From positions 1 through 53,469 of the forward strand of contig CACHVZ010000007.1 in assembly GCA_902583445.1 (NCBI GenBank): DNA of 53,469 nt. Reading direction: 5' to 3'. Shown here piece after piece: positions 1 to 9,078 of this stretch. The notes under the pieces are model-generated. The model was not told where the DNA came from and made no database searches. It saw only the letters and a program-made list of their open reading frames with translations. Numbering within the stretch: position 1 is the stretch's first letter; the number at the start of each line of letters is the position of its first letter. The DNA is from an uncultured Bacteroidota bacterium. GTDB taxonomy: Bacteria > Bacteroidota > Bacteroidia > Flavobacteriales > Flavobacteriaceae. The translations under genes were made by a program, and so were the position numbers.

Positions 1-369
1 TGAATAAACTACTGGATGAAAAGCTATAAAAATTGGACTAGTATGATGAACAAAGACAACATCATATTTTTTTTTGAATAAAGCAATATAAATCGTAAAA
101 AAAAAGCATGATATAAAATATGACGCATAATTTATTATTAACATGAGGTTTGAGCCACTTCCTCTTGGAATTAAAAAAAGCCTGTTTATAATAATATTGT
201 CTTTAAATATATTAGAGTATTCTTTAATTATCTTTCCTGAGGGATAATTTGGCAAACCTGTTATTATTCGAATATGAGAACCCTCATTAGAAAGCCATTC
301 AACTATTTCATTAATTTTAAATTGCTCTGGATAAAAATGATTGGTATAAACTAAGATTCTTTTTGCCAA
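1..369 (-). CDS. Glycosyltransferase, WbuB/WcaI-like, N-terminal part
   Basis: Open from a TTG at 369 to the window edge (123 codons), so only the N-terminal part is present. It begins LAKRILVYTNHFYPEQF and contains GLPNYPSG. This opening is characteristic of WbuB-type GT4 enzymes, which have a GT-B N-terminal domain. Members transfer L-FucNAc or a related sugar onto a lipid-linked acceptor on the cytoplasmic face of the membrane. The start overlaps the 3' end of the 2-epimerase gene by 19 bases, so the two are probably translationally coupled. Directly upstream sit three genes for UDP-L-FucNAc, which fits a fucosaminyltransferase, but the donor is inferred from context only. No catalytic C-terminal half can be seen. 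Confidence 0.8.
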   Translation of the reverse strand, partial: MAKRILVYTNHFYPEQFKINEIVEWLSNEGSHIRIITGLPNYPSGKIIKEYSNIFKDNIIINRLFLIPRGSGSNLMLIINYASYFISCFFFTIYIALFKKKYDVVFVHHTSPIFIAFHPVVYS

Positions 370-1490
370 ATAACTCTATTTACATAATTAATATATGATA
401 ATATAATTCTTTCTATTTTAATGGAAATATTTGGAATTTTATAATCAGCGACTTGTGCTAAACCTATTTCGTTATCATTAACTAAATCAGTCAAGCATTG
501 AATCCCTTGTAATATTCTGTCAACATCAAGACCTGTCATAATTACAGCTGATTCCTCCATAGCTTCATGTCTTTCATGAGTTTCTCTTATATTAAGTGCT
601 CTAAATTTTAGGATAGACGATTCTTCCGAAATAGTACCACTGTCAGATAGGACAACAAAAGAGTTCATTTGAAGTTGATTGTAGTCTACAAATCCAAGAG
701 GATCAACCAATCTAATCATTTTATTCAAATTAGGTTTATTCTTTTTAAATATTTTTTTGGTTCTAGGATGAATGGGGAAAATAACAGGTATTTTAAAAAC
801 TTCCGAAATTTTATTTAATGAATCAATTAGTTTATTGAAATTAACATTTGCATCGATGTTTTCTTCTCTGTGACATGAAATCAAGAAATATTCATCTTTT
901 TTAAGTTTAAGATTTTGTAAAATTTTAGATGATTTTATTTTATCAATATTTTTATTCAATACTTCAAACATGGGTGATCCAACCTTAATTATTCTATCAG
1001 CTGGAACTCCCTCATTTATAAGATTACTTGAAGCATTAGAACTATATGTTAAATTTATGTCAGAGATATGATCTACGAGCCTTCTATTTGTTTCCTCAGG
1101 AACTCTATAATCAAAGCATCTATTGCCTGCCTCGTAGTGAAAGACAGGTATCTTTTTTTTCTTTGCTGCAATAGCTGATAAGCAACTATTTGTATCACCT
1201 AAAATTAACATCGCATCAGGTGAAATCTTATCTAAGATTGGATCAATTTTTATCATAATCTCACCAATAGTTAAATTAGGATTACCTTTAGCTGCATCAA
1301 GGTAAAAATCTGGCTTATCTATCTCTAAGTCTTTAAAAAAAACATCATTCAAAGTTTTATCATAGTTCTGACCAGTATGAATTAATATATGTTCAATAAA
1401 ATTTGAATTATTCAATCTGTTTATAATTGAAGACAACCTAATTATCTCTGGTCTGGTTCCAACTACAGTTACAATCTTAATTTTTTTCAT
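351..1490 (-). CDS. capG: UDP-GlcNAc 2-epimerase-type enzyme, last step to UDP-L-FucNAc
   Basis: 379 residues, full length for the non-hydrolysing WecB/CapG/WbjD family. Motifs seen: GTRPE (11-15), GDTNS (98-102), HYEAGNR (118-124), PEETNR (131-136), CHREEN (206-211), HPRT (241-244) and DSGTISEE (283-290), all matching the family active site. In the CapE-CapF-CapG (WbjB-C-D) pathway this enzyme performs the final C2 epimerisation giving UDP-N-acetyl-L-fucosamine. The two preceding enzymes lie directly upstream at 1500-2612 and 2621-3628, so that role is preferred over UDP-ManNAc synthesis (WecB proper), which the sequence alone cannot exclude. ATG start at 1490, 9 bases after the capF-like stop. 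Confidence 0.88.
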   Translation of the reverse strand: MKKIKIVTVVGTRPEIIRLSSIINRLNNSNFIEHILIHTGQNYDKTLNDVFFKDLEIDKPDFYLDAAKGNPNLTIGEIMIKIDPILDKISPDAMLILGDTNSCLSAIAAKKKKIPVFHYEAGNRCFDYRVPEETNRRLVDHISDINLTYSSNASSNLINEGVPADRIIKVGSPMFEVLNKNIDKIKSSKILQNLKLKKDEYFLISCHREENIDANVNFNKLIDSLNKISEVFKIPVIFPIHPRTKKIFKKNKPNLNKMIRLVDPLGFVDYNQLQMNSFVVLSDSGTISEESSILKFRALNIRETHERHEAMEESAVIMTGLDVDRILQGIQCLTDLVNDNEIGLAQVADYKIPNISIKIERIILSYINYVNRVIWQKES

Positions 1491-1499
1491 ATTATAAAA

Positions 1500-2612
1500 T
1501 TAAACTTTTTCAAAGAATGTATCTGAATCATTCTCGTTGTAGAACTCATTAGTCCAAAAAAGAATTATAAGGTTTGAATCTCCTATATTTTTGATGTTAT
1601 GAGTATACCACACCTGCATATCAACATAAGAAGGAGTTTTTCCAGATAGATTAAAAGAGAATCTTTTGTTTGATCCTATTTTTTTAATATTTATCTCCGC
1701 TTCACCTTCTATTACTGAAAATCTCTCAATTTTTCTTGTATGAAAATGGTTTCCACGTATATGTCCAGGGTTAGTTATTGAAAAAGATACTTGACCCTTT
1801 GATGATGATTTTAAAATTTCTGAGAAAGCCCCTCTATCATCTTTGATTAACCTATGCTTTCTTGGAAAAAAGTTCTTAGGTTCAATATAACTGTGAAAGG
1901 TGTTAAATAAATTAATCTTAAAAGGGTTATTTAAATCTGGAATATTGCCATTTTTAATGTAAACCTTATTAAAATTATCAATCATACTCTGTACTTCCTT
2001 AACTTTTATATTTATGTCTTCAATAACTTTGAATTCATCACTCGAATCAACAGTAATCTTTTGAATGATTTGCTGAACTAAATTATCAATATATATTAAC
2101 GGTACATCTTTATTTTTTTTTATAATATTTTGAATTTTATTCAAAGAATTATAACAAAATGTAGCTATGAATGAGTTGTAATGTGGCTTACAGAAGGGTC
2201 CAAAAACATTTGGTATAACCAAATTAATAAATGTGAAGCCATATTCTGAAGAAGCACTAAAAAAGCTTTCTACTGAATTTCTTTTTGAAACACCGTATGC
2301 ATTATCATCTTTTTGCTGAATTGATGAGGCAAATATTAATTTTCCACTAAAAGTAGTCCTTGATATTGAATTTATAAGTTCCTCCGTTAAAAATAAATTT
2401 TTCTTAAGAATAGACTCATCTTTGATATCCCTGTTTACTCCTGCTAAATGAATTATGATATCAACATTTGATACAATTTTATCAATCTTCTTTTGATTTT
2501 GAAAGTAAGTTTTTTTAAAGTTTACAAGCTTAAATGAGGGAAATCTATATTTAATTGTGTTATACAAGTGATAACCTATAAATCCATCTTGACCTGTTAC
2601 TGCTATCTTCAA
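1500..2612 (-). CDS. capF: CapF/WbjC-type bifunctional SDR reductase-cupin epimerase
   Basis: 370 residues. The N-terminal half is an extended SDR with GQDGFIG (7-13) and a YGVSK catalytic pair (Y106, K110). The C-terminal part, from about residue 250, is a cupin with NHFHTRKIERF (H289, H291) and a later histidine in YTHN (H338), consistent with the zinc-binding cupin of CapF. In Staphylococcus CapF the cupin epimerises C3 and the SDR domain reduces the 4-keto sugar with NADPH, giving UDP-N-acetyl-L-talosamine-type product for the 2-epimerase. The start is TTG at 2612. It lies between capE- and capG-like genes in pathway order, which makes the assignment strong. Confidence 0.9.
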   Translation of the reverse strand: MKIAVTGQDGFIGYHLYNTIKYRFPSFKLVNFKKTYFQNQKKIDKIVSNVDIIIHLAGVNRDIKDESILKKNLFLTEELINSISRTTFSGKLIFASSIQQKDDNAYGVSKRNSVESFFSASSEYGFTFINLVIPNVFGPFCKPHYNSFIATFCYNSLNKIQNIIKKNKDVPLIYIDNLVQQIIQKITVDSSDEFKVIEDINIKVKEVQSMIDNFNKVYIKNGNIPDLNNPFKINLFNTFHSYIEPKNFFPRKHRLIKDDRGAFSEILKSSSKGQVSFSITNPGHIRGNHFHTRKIERFSVIEGEAEINIKKIGSNKRFSFNLSGKTPSYVDMQVWYTHNIKNIGDSNLIILFWTNEFYNENDSDTFFEKV

Positions 2613-2620
2613 ATTAAGCT

Positions 2621-3628
2621 CTATTTTAATTGAGAATTAACAAGTGGTAATTTTAAAAGAATTTCAATCAATTTATCCTTGTTAAGTATCTCTGTGTTTC
2701 CAGAGTTATATTCTAGTTTACCTTTATCTTTGGAGTCTCCCTCAAAAAAATATTTATCATAATTTAGATCTCTGCTATCTACTTGGATTCTAAAATGATC
2801 TCCTAGGTCTTCTGATTTCAACATTTCTTCTTTAGTAACAAGAGTTTCATGCATTTTTTCACCATGTCTAATTCCAATTTCTCTAATTTTTGAATTAGAA
2901 CTAAAAATTTCAATTAATGCAGCTGCAAGTGTTGCAATAGTAGATGAAGGTGCTTTTTTGATAAAAAGATCACCTTGATTTGCATTTTCAAAAGCATAGT
3001 CAACTAGGTTAACAGCATCTTCCAAAGACATCATAAACCTTGTCATAGTTGGATCAGTGATTGTTATATCTTTATTATTTTTAATTTGATTAATAAAAAG
3101 TGGAATAACAGAACCCCTAGACCCCATAACATTTCCATACCTTGTTCCACAGAAAATAGATTTATTATCATTTAGAATTCTTGACTTTGCTATCATAACC
3201 TTTTCCATCAAAGCTTTGGACATTCCCATAGCATTAATTGGATACGCAGCCTTATCTGTACTCAATATGACTACTTTCTTTACACCATATGATTCAGCAG
3301 CACTTAATACATTTTCAGTTCCTAAAATATTGGTTTTAACAGCCTCAATAGGAAAGAATTCACATGATGGGACTTGTTTTAGTGCTGCTGCGTGGAATAT
3401 ATAGTCAACATTTTTAACAACTTGATTAACTGAATTAATATCTCTTACATCACCTATAAAAAATTTCACTCTTTCATCATTAAGATTTTTTCTTAAATCA
3501 TCTTGTTTTTTTTCATCTCTACTAAAAATGAATATTTCGGAGAATTTATTATTTCCTAGAGCTTTTTTAAGATATGCATTTCCAAAGGAGCCAGTTCCAC
3601 CTGTTATTAAAAGTTTTTTATTAGCCAT
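2621..3628 (-). CDS. capE: CapE/WbjB-type UDP-GlcNAc 4,6-dehydratase/5-epimerase
   Basis: 335 residues, the usual length of short FlaA1/CapE dehydratases. NAD-binding GGTGSFGN is at 10-17 and STDKAAYP at 123-130. In the place of the usual SDR YxxxK the sequence reads MGMSK, so Met134 replaces Tyr with Lys138 kept. The CapE branch shows this feature, whereas PseB/FlaA1 keeps Tyr. It would convert UDP-GlcNAc to a 4-keto-6-deoxy L-sugar for CapF. ATG start at 3628; the next gene upstream (3630) is 1 base away. The capE-capF-capG order in one strand supports UDP-L-FucNAc synthesis in the cytoplasm. Confidence 0.9.
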   Translation of the reverse strand: MANKKLLITGGTGSFGNAYLKKALGNNKFSEIFIFSRDEKKQDDLRKNLNDERVKFFIGDVRDINSVNQVVKNVDYIFHAAALKQVPSCEFFPIEAVKTNILGTENVLSAAESYGVKKVVILSTDKAAYPINAMGMSKALMEKVMIAKSRILNDNKSIFCGTRYGNVMGSRGSVIPLFINQIKNNKDITITDPTMTRFMMSLEDAVNLVDYAFENANQGDLFIKKAPSSTIATLAAALIEIFSSNSKIREIGIRHGEKMHETLVTKEEMLKSEDLGDHFRIQVDSRDLNYDKYFFEGDSKDKGKLEYNSGNTEILNKDKLIEILLKLPLVNSQLK

Positions 3629-3629
3629 C

Positions 3630-4736
3630 TTACAGGTCTTTAATTATATCTGATAATTTTTTAAGAGAAATATCTTCAGAGAATAAACTTTCTGCAAGAT
3701 TAACTCCATTTTTTGATAATTTTTTTCTCAAGTTAATATCATTTATTGTTTTTTCAATAGTCTTTTCCAGATTTAATTTGTTATTAGGTTGAATTAAAAG
3801 ACCATTAACATTATTAATAATATAATCTGGAATTATTCCAACAGAGCTACAAATGGAAGGCAGTCCTGATGCTAATGCCTCAATTAATGAGTTTGGCATA
3901 CCCTCATACCATGATGGTAGAATAAAGATATCTGATGATTTTAGATAAGAAATAATTTCTTTATCTGATAACCATCCAGTAACTGATACATACTCTTGAA
4001 TTTCATTAGAAAGACTAAATTTCTCAATTTTTCTTCTTAAAGTCCCATCCCCAACAAATTTAATTTTTACTTTATTTTTTTTAACTAAACTTAGGAACGA
4101 CTCAAGTAATTCATTAATTCCTTTTTGCTTTTCAAGCCAACCAACATATAATATTTGTATATAGTCAGTGTGTTTATGAATAATTCTATTTTTTCCAATT
4201 TTTAGAAGCTCCCTTGAAGCTGTCCAGTTATTAACTATATATACTTTTGATTTATCAATTTTTAACCTTTTAGCTACAAATTCATACCATGTTGGTCCTT
4301 GACATAAAATGATATCTGAACAAGAAAAAAGGTTTCTGATTAAGTCTTTAAATAGAATATTATTATTAGTCTGGTTTATAAGGTTTCCTGCTCTAGGAAA
4401 TATTAATGATTTTACATTAAAGATTCTACAAATTACAAGCATTAAACCCTTTTCTATCGCACTACCTCCATCTGAACAGAAAATTAGAGCTGAATCAGGT
4501 TTATTTCTTATTAAGGTCATAATAAATCTAAATAGTCTAACTATAGCTAGAAAAAATCTAATAATAAAAGTAGGAGGTGGATTAGATATTTGTGATGTAT
4601 CAAATTGTATTATTTCAAACTGTTGAAAGTATTTAGATTTTATTAAAACCCTTGATGATTTTTCAATACCTCCTACTACCTTATTCTTTTTGGATGGGAA
4701 AGAAGCAACTATTAATAATTTCAACTTTTTTTTCAT
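3630..4736 (-). CDS. GT4-family glycosyltransferase
   Basis: 368 residues with GT-B organisation. The N-terminal half has VGGIEKSSR (20-28). The C-terminal donor domain has VGWLEKQKG (198-206) and the EX7E motif in EGMPNSLIEA (278-287). Such enzymes are retaining glycosyltransferases using a nucleotide sugar in the cytoplasm. Donor and acceptor cannot be read from sequence. The ATG at 4736 overlaps the stop of the broken glycosyltransferase gene upstream by 4 bases (ATGA arrangement), so both belong to one transcript. Probably one step of repeat-unit assembly. Confidence 0.88.
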   Translation of the reverse strand: MKKKLKLLIVASFPSKKNKVVGGIEKSSRVLIKSKYFQQFEIIQFDTSQISNPPPTFIIRFFLAIVRLFRFIMTLIRNKPDSALIFCSDGGSAIEKGLMLVICRIFNVKSLIFPRAGNLINQTNNNILFKDLIRNLFSCSDIILCQGPTWYEFVAKRLKIDKSKVYIVNNWTASRELLKIGKNRIIHKHTDYIQILYVGWLEKQKGINELLESFLSLVKKNKVKIKFVGDGTLRRKIEKFSLSNEIQEYVSVTGWLSDKEIISYLKSSDIFILPSWYEGMPNSLIEALASGLPSICSSVGIIPDYIINNVNGLLIQPNNKLNLEKTIEKTINDINLRKKLSKNGVNLAESLFSEDISLKKLSDIIKDL

Positions 4737-5913
4737 TGATTTAATACATTTTTATAATGACTAATCATTTTTAGTGAAAGTTTTTTTTCTGAAAATAATG
4801 ACTTACAATATTCTCTTATTTTATTTGGATTATAGCTCGAATAATTTTGATATAAAGTTATCATTGCAGATGACATATCCTCAGATTTTTTATTTTTGAC
4901 TATAATACCTGTTTCTGCGGAAATAATCTCATCTGAGCTTCCACAATTTAGAGAAATTATTGGCCTACCAAGAGCCATAGCCTCAACAAATACTACTCCA
5001 AATGTTTCAAAACTACTTGCATAAATAAATGAATTACACGAATTGTATTCATTAATAATATCTGATCTTGATTTTTTACCTAAAAAATTTTACTTTTTTA
5101 TTTATCTGGATTGCTTTTGTTAGATTTTTCAAATTTTGGAGTTCAGAACCCACTCCAACAATTCTAAGCTCAGAGTCTGGGTATTTTATATTGAATTTTT
5201 TAAATGATTCAATGATTAAATCAATATTTTTTATTTTATCCAGCCTTGAGACACAAAGAAAAATAAAGTTCTTGGTATTTGGAAACTTAATTTCAGTACT
5301 TAAAAAACTGTTGTCTACAATATTGTGATGCACATCCCAATTTTGATTAACTCTTAATAGGTTATCTAAATATTTAGAGTAGAAATTAGAAACGGTAAAG
5401 CATTTTTGAGATTTATTTATAATTTCTACTGTTTGTTTATAAAATTTTGCAAAATCCACCCCCTGATCTTCATGATAAAACCCACTATTATGTTCAGTAA
5501 TTATATAGGGTATTTTATATTTATCAAATATATATTCTCCAAGAAAACCTGAGTTAAAAATAGATTGACAATGAATAATATCAGGGACTCCATTTTTTTT
5601 AATATATCTTTTGAATAAAAAAAATCCCCAGATATTTAAATGCAATAATTTGTATGGACTGTAGCTTAATGAACCAATTACTCCACAAAATTTTATAGGT
5701 AATTAGCCCCGTATCATCATATCTAACCAGTCTAGGTATGAATCTAAATTTTAAAGATCTTAACGACTTTAATTCTGGATATATGATTCCAACCTTACAA
5801 TTTTGACGACTAATACCTATAGCTTGTTCTCTAAAGAAACTTCCAACATAGTCGCCTTCAAATTCAGGATACCATGAAGGAATAATAAGAATATGCAGTT
5901 TATCATTTTTCAT
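4733..5913 (-). pseudogene. GT4 glycosyltransferase broken by two frameshifts
   Basis: Three reading-frame pieces together make one normal GT4 protein of about 390 residues. Piece one (start ATG 5913) begins MKNDKLHILIIPSWYPEFEG and runs to about 5620. Piece two carries RYIKKNGVPDIIHCQS, ITEHNSGF and LCVSRLDKIKN and runs to about 5085. Piece three reads FLGKKSRSD, then SSFETFGVVFVEAMALGRP (EX7E motif) and ends at 4733. The breaks fall at homopolymers: an A8 run at 5617-5624 and an A6 run at 5082-5087 on the plus strand. One base gained or lost at each would restore a continuous frame. Either a true recent pseudogene or two assembly/read indels; homopolymer location makes error a serious alternative. 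Neighbours on both sides are intact. Confidence 0.85.
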
Positions 5914-5994
5914 CAAACTTTCAACTTAAATATTGAGTTTCTGTTAAATGTTGTGACAAGTGTGAAACTTAATGAATTGTCAAGAAGTAGCTTT

Positions 5995-6729
5995 TCATCT
6001 ATTTTTTACCAACTTGTTATAGAAAAAACTTGCATGTAGTCTTCTTATTCTATTTTTTTGATATAAATATTCGTAAGGAACATAAAAAGTTGAATAACCT
6101 TTACTATGAAAAAAATCTATTATTTTTTTTCTTGATGAAATATTTTGATTCAATTCAAAAGAAATAACTGGTAATGTTTGATTAATTAATTCATTTAATG
6201 AGACAAGGACATTAAGTTCATTACCCTCAACATCTATTTTAATATAACCAACATTTTTATAATCATTATGATTAATTTTTCTTAATTCTACTTTTTCTTC
6301 ATATGTATTAACGGTTTTAATTTTTGGGCTAGCCATGCCGTTATTATCAAATGGAATATAGAATTTTACTTTTTTATTTTCTACATCAAGTCCAAAATTT
6401 TTGGCATGAATATTATCATATTTTTCTGTATTTATTGATAAAATCTTAAATGTTTGTTTTTGAGGCTCAAAACTGACTATTTTTTTAAAATAACTCTGAA
6501 AAAACAGGGAGTGATTACCAATATTTGCTCCAATATCCAGAAATGTCGAGTTTTTTAACTCTATTTCAAATGTTTTTTTTAAAATTTCAAGATTTGTTTT
6601 TTCATAAAAGCCATTTAAAATTATTTCAACACCAATACTGTCACTATAGCAAACTATTTTATTAGAACTTCTTTTATTATTTAGTAAAGCCTTTTTTAAT
6701 AGTATTCTATTTATGATTTTTTTTATCAA
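5995..6729 (-). CDS. FkbM-family SAM-dependent methyltransferase
   Basis: 244 residues. SAM-binding motif I is seen as DIGANIGNHS (65-74), followed by FEPQ (87-90) and the characteristic IKIDVEGNE (163-171). FkbM-family enzymes O-methylate sugars or small molecules; in glycan loci they usually cap or decorate a sugar. Start is TTG at 6729, immediately abutting the stop of the sialyltransferase-like gene. The 81 bases below it (5914-5994) before the broken glycosyltransferase hold no recognisable gene. Target sugar unknown. Confidence 0.85.
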   Translation of the reverse strand: MIKKIINRILLKKALLNNKRSSNKIVCYSDSIGVEIILNGFYEKTNLEILKKTFEIELKNSTFLDIGANIGNHSLFFQSYFKKIVSFEPQKQTFKILSINTEKYDNIHAKNFGLDVENKKVKFYIPFDNNGMASPKIKTVNTYEEKVELRKINHNDYKNVGYIKIDVEGNELNVLVSLNELINQTLPVISFELNQNISSRKKIIDFFHSKGYSTFYVPYEYLYQKNRIRRLHASFFYNKLVKNR

Positions 6730-7686
6730 TTAAAATAAATTTATTTTCTGATAGGTTGATCCAAATGCCAATGCATATATATGTAATGATGATTGGGGTC
6801 CAATAATGTTTTTCTTTTCGAATAACATTTCTAATTCAAGATTAATATTACTGTGTAATAATTTTATGTTTTTATTATTAATATTATCAAATATTAATTT
6901 GAACTTATCAAATACTTTTGCTGAACATGTAAATGATGGATGAGACTTTATAAATGATCCTTCTGGAAGTAATTTAATTAACTTTTGCATCATTATCTCC
7001 CAGTCATTATAAGTAGGTAATCTACTAGCTGAACATGTAAGTCCAACATCTGTAATTCCTAATAATTTAGGTTCATAATATTTTTTTATTCCATTTAAGT
7101 TATCAATAAGATACTTTTTAGTTTTGTCAATTTTTGGATAAGCACTTTTACTCATTCCAATATAAAGTAGTGCATCATCTCTATAGAAGAATCCTTCCCC
7201 ATCATTTGGATTTTCTCTATTACGTATATTAAACTTAATTCTATCAATTATGCTCATCTTATTCCTAGAGTATGGAATATAGTTAAAAAAAGATCCTTGT
7301 CCTTCTTCAATATAAATATGCCCTGCACACTTTGGAGATCTTAATAACCAATTAACCTCTCTATATGCCCATCCACAATATAATATAAATTGTTTATTAT
7401 ATTTTTCTGTATGGTTTTGGATTTTTCTTCCTGTTGGTGAGTCAAAAAAAATTTTTTCAAAATAGCTATCGAAATTACCAGGTTTAATATCTAAAAAATT
7501 GAATGGGAGTATCTCTAAAGAAGTATCTCTTAACGAAATAATAAGTATGTTTTCTTTATCTAAATTTAAATTATCAATAATCATCCTCGTAATAATTGCT
7601 AAAATTGGACTTGCCACTATGAAGACATTAAGATATTTATTTGTTTTTAGTTCACTTATAACCTCAGCTTTATTCAGATTTATCAT
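6730..7686 (-). CDS. Sialyltransferase-like GT-B protein
   Basis: 318 residues, not clearly assignable to one named family, but it carries in the right order the three short motifs of bacterial sialyltransferases (GT52/GT38/polysialyltransferase type). These are an acidic D/E-D/E-G motif (EEGQG, 127-131), an HP motif (KSHPSF, 247-252) and a serine pair followed by a hydrophobic stretch (GPQSSLHIYALAFG, 296-309). The N-terminus NVFIVASPILAI resembles the first beta strand of that fold. It sits directly after a GT2-NeuA-like fusion and within a locus with two NeuB-like genes, which supports transfer of a nonulosonic acid. The donor is inferred. ATG at 7686. Confidence 0.6.
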   Translation of the reverse strand: MINLNKAEVISELKTNKYLNVFIVASPILAIITRMIIDNLNLDKENILIISLRDTSLEILPFNFLDIKPGNFDSYFEKIFFDSPTGRKIQNHTEKYNKQFILYCGWAYREVNWLLRSPKCAGHIYIEEGQGSFFNYIPYSRNKMSIIDRIKFNIRNRENPNDGEGFFYRDDALLYIGMSKSAYPKIDKTKKYLIDNLNGIKKYYEPKLLGITDVGLTCSASRLPTYNDWEIMMQKLIKLLPEGSFIKSHPSFTCSAKVFDKFKLIFDNINNKNIKLLHSNINLELEMLFEKKNIIGPQSSLHIYALAFGSTYQKINLF

Positions 7687-7700
7687 TACTATTTCAGATT

Positions 7701-9077
7701 TTAATTATCAAAAACACTTGAGTCTTTAATTTGAATACTGTCCTTCTGAGACATTTCGATATATGAAGTCTTTAATCCAAATAAACTACCCTTTTTAATG
7801 TTATCCCATTTCGTTGCAATGATTGAACCGTTAAATCTATATAACTTTTCTTTGTCAAAAGATAGGTTTCTAAATCTACCTGGATTAATTAAATTAAGAC
7901 CTGAGTCTCCATGATTGAACATAGGCTCCCTCTCTTCTTGAACAGATACAACAGAATCCGAATTTGATATTAGTAAATTATTTAAAGCTTTATCTATATG
8001 ATCTGCTCTTCTATTTATTGCATGAAGACTTAAGTAAATAATAATATCTGGATATGATCCAGTATCATCTTTGTAAAAATTTCCAACAGAAATCATGAAA
8101 TCATTTATTGGTATATTTTGAAGGTTAGATTCAGATTTTCTTAATAATCTCATGTGCGCAGATACCTTATTCTTTTTTTCTAAATTTTCTGAGAAGTCTA
8201 AGACTTTTTGACTTTTGGAAAAAATAACTAGATCTGAAATTTGTTTAGAATCAAATGCACAATTAATTGCTTTTTCTAACAATGACACTCCATTTATTTT
8301 TTTAAATGGGACATTTTTAATATTCGGGTATGACTCTTTAACTGGGATTAGTGCCAGTATTTTTGGCTTATAGTTTATTTTGGATTTTTTTCTTGCCTCT
8401 TTAAAGATTTTAGCTCTTGCTTTTAACAATCTATCGCTATCTCTACTTAAAGATTTTTCATGTTGTCTATAGTAAAATAATGGTAAGTCTATACTTAGTG
8501 CCCCAATCTTCCTATATAATTTATACCATAAATCCCAACCATCCTGTGCATCAACATTTTCAGAATACCCTCCTTCTTTTCTTAATTCATCTGTTTCGAA
8601 AAGAGTACAAGCACCATGAGGAGGTAATTGACCAGATAAATCCTCTTCGCCAAGTTTATGTTTAGTTTCTATGCCTATTATATTTCCAGACTCATTTGTG
8701 TAAAAATAGTTTCCATATGCTATTCCTGCATTTTTATTGCTCTCTAATTTATTTACCATAATAAATAATGCTATTTCATGAAACCAGTCATCGGAGTCTA
8801 ATCTTATCATATATTTACCACTTGCTTTAGAAAGTACTTTATTAGCAACTTTTTGTAATCCAATTGGTTTTAAATTTTTTATAAAAAATATTTTTGATGG
8901 GTGTTTACTTTGATACTCTTTTGAAATTTCTTCTGTATCATCATTAGAACCTTCATCGATAATGAACAGCTCCCAATTAGAGTATATTTGACTTAAAACA
9001 CTTTCAATAGATTGGCGAAGATACTTGCCATAATTTCTACATGGAATATAAATTGTAACTAAAGGGTTTGTTTTCAT
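7701..9077 (-). CDS. GT2 glycosyltransferase fused to a NeuA-like domain
   Basis: 458 residues in two domains. Residues 1 to about 230 are a GT-A family 2 transferase: VTIYIPCRNYGKYL at 7-20, the LDSDDW acidic cluster at 93-98, and AQDGWDLW at 177-184. Residues 238-458 follow the CMP-sialate cytidylyltransferase pattern: ILALIPVKE, INGVSLLEKAI, NSDSVVSVQEE (372-382), YRFNGSIIATK (413-423) and a closing DSIQI. However, the catalytic ARGGSKGIPxKN signature is replaced by VKESYPNIKNVPF, and the LxxTSPLR motif reads YLSLHAINRR. The C-terminal domain is therefore probably not a normal CMP-transferase; it may bind a CMP-sugar or act on another substrate. Lies 1 base after the deacetylase stop. Confidence 0.75.
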   Translation of the reverse strand: MKTNPLVTIYIPCRNYGKYLRQSIESVLSQIYSNWELFIIDEGSNDDTEEISKEYQSKHPSKIFFIKNLKPIGLQKVANKVLSKASGKYMIRLDSDDWFHEIALFIMVNKLESNKNAGIAYGNYFYTNESGNIIGIETKHKLGEEDLSGQLPPHGACTLFETDELRKEGGYSENVDAQDGWDLWYKLYRKIGALSIDLPLFYYRQHEKSLSRDSDRLLKARAKIFKEARKKSKINYKPKILALIPVKESYPNIKNVPFKKINGVSLLEKAINCAFDSKQISDLVIFSKSQKVLDFSENLEKKNKVSAHMRLLRKSESNLQNIPINDFMISVGNFYKDDTGSYPDIIIYLSLHAINRRADHIDKALNNLLISNSDSVVSVQEEREPMFNHGDSGLNLINPGRFRNLSFDKEKLYRFNGSIIATKWDNIKKGSLFGLKTSYIEMSQKDSIQIKDSSVFDN

Positions 9078-9078
9078 T

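Noticed and set aside
5082-5624. Programmed frameshifting in the broken glycosyltransferase
   Set aside because: Two shifts in unrelated homopolymers without slippery heptamer plus structure; GT4 enzymes are not known to need this.
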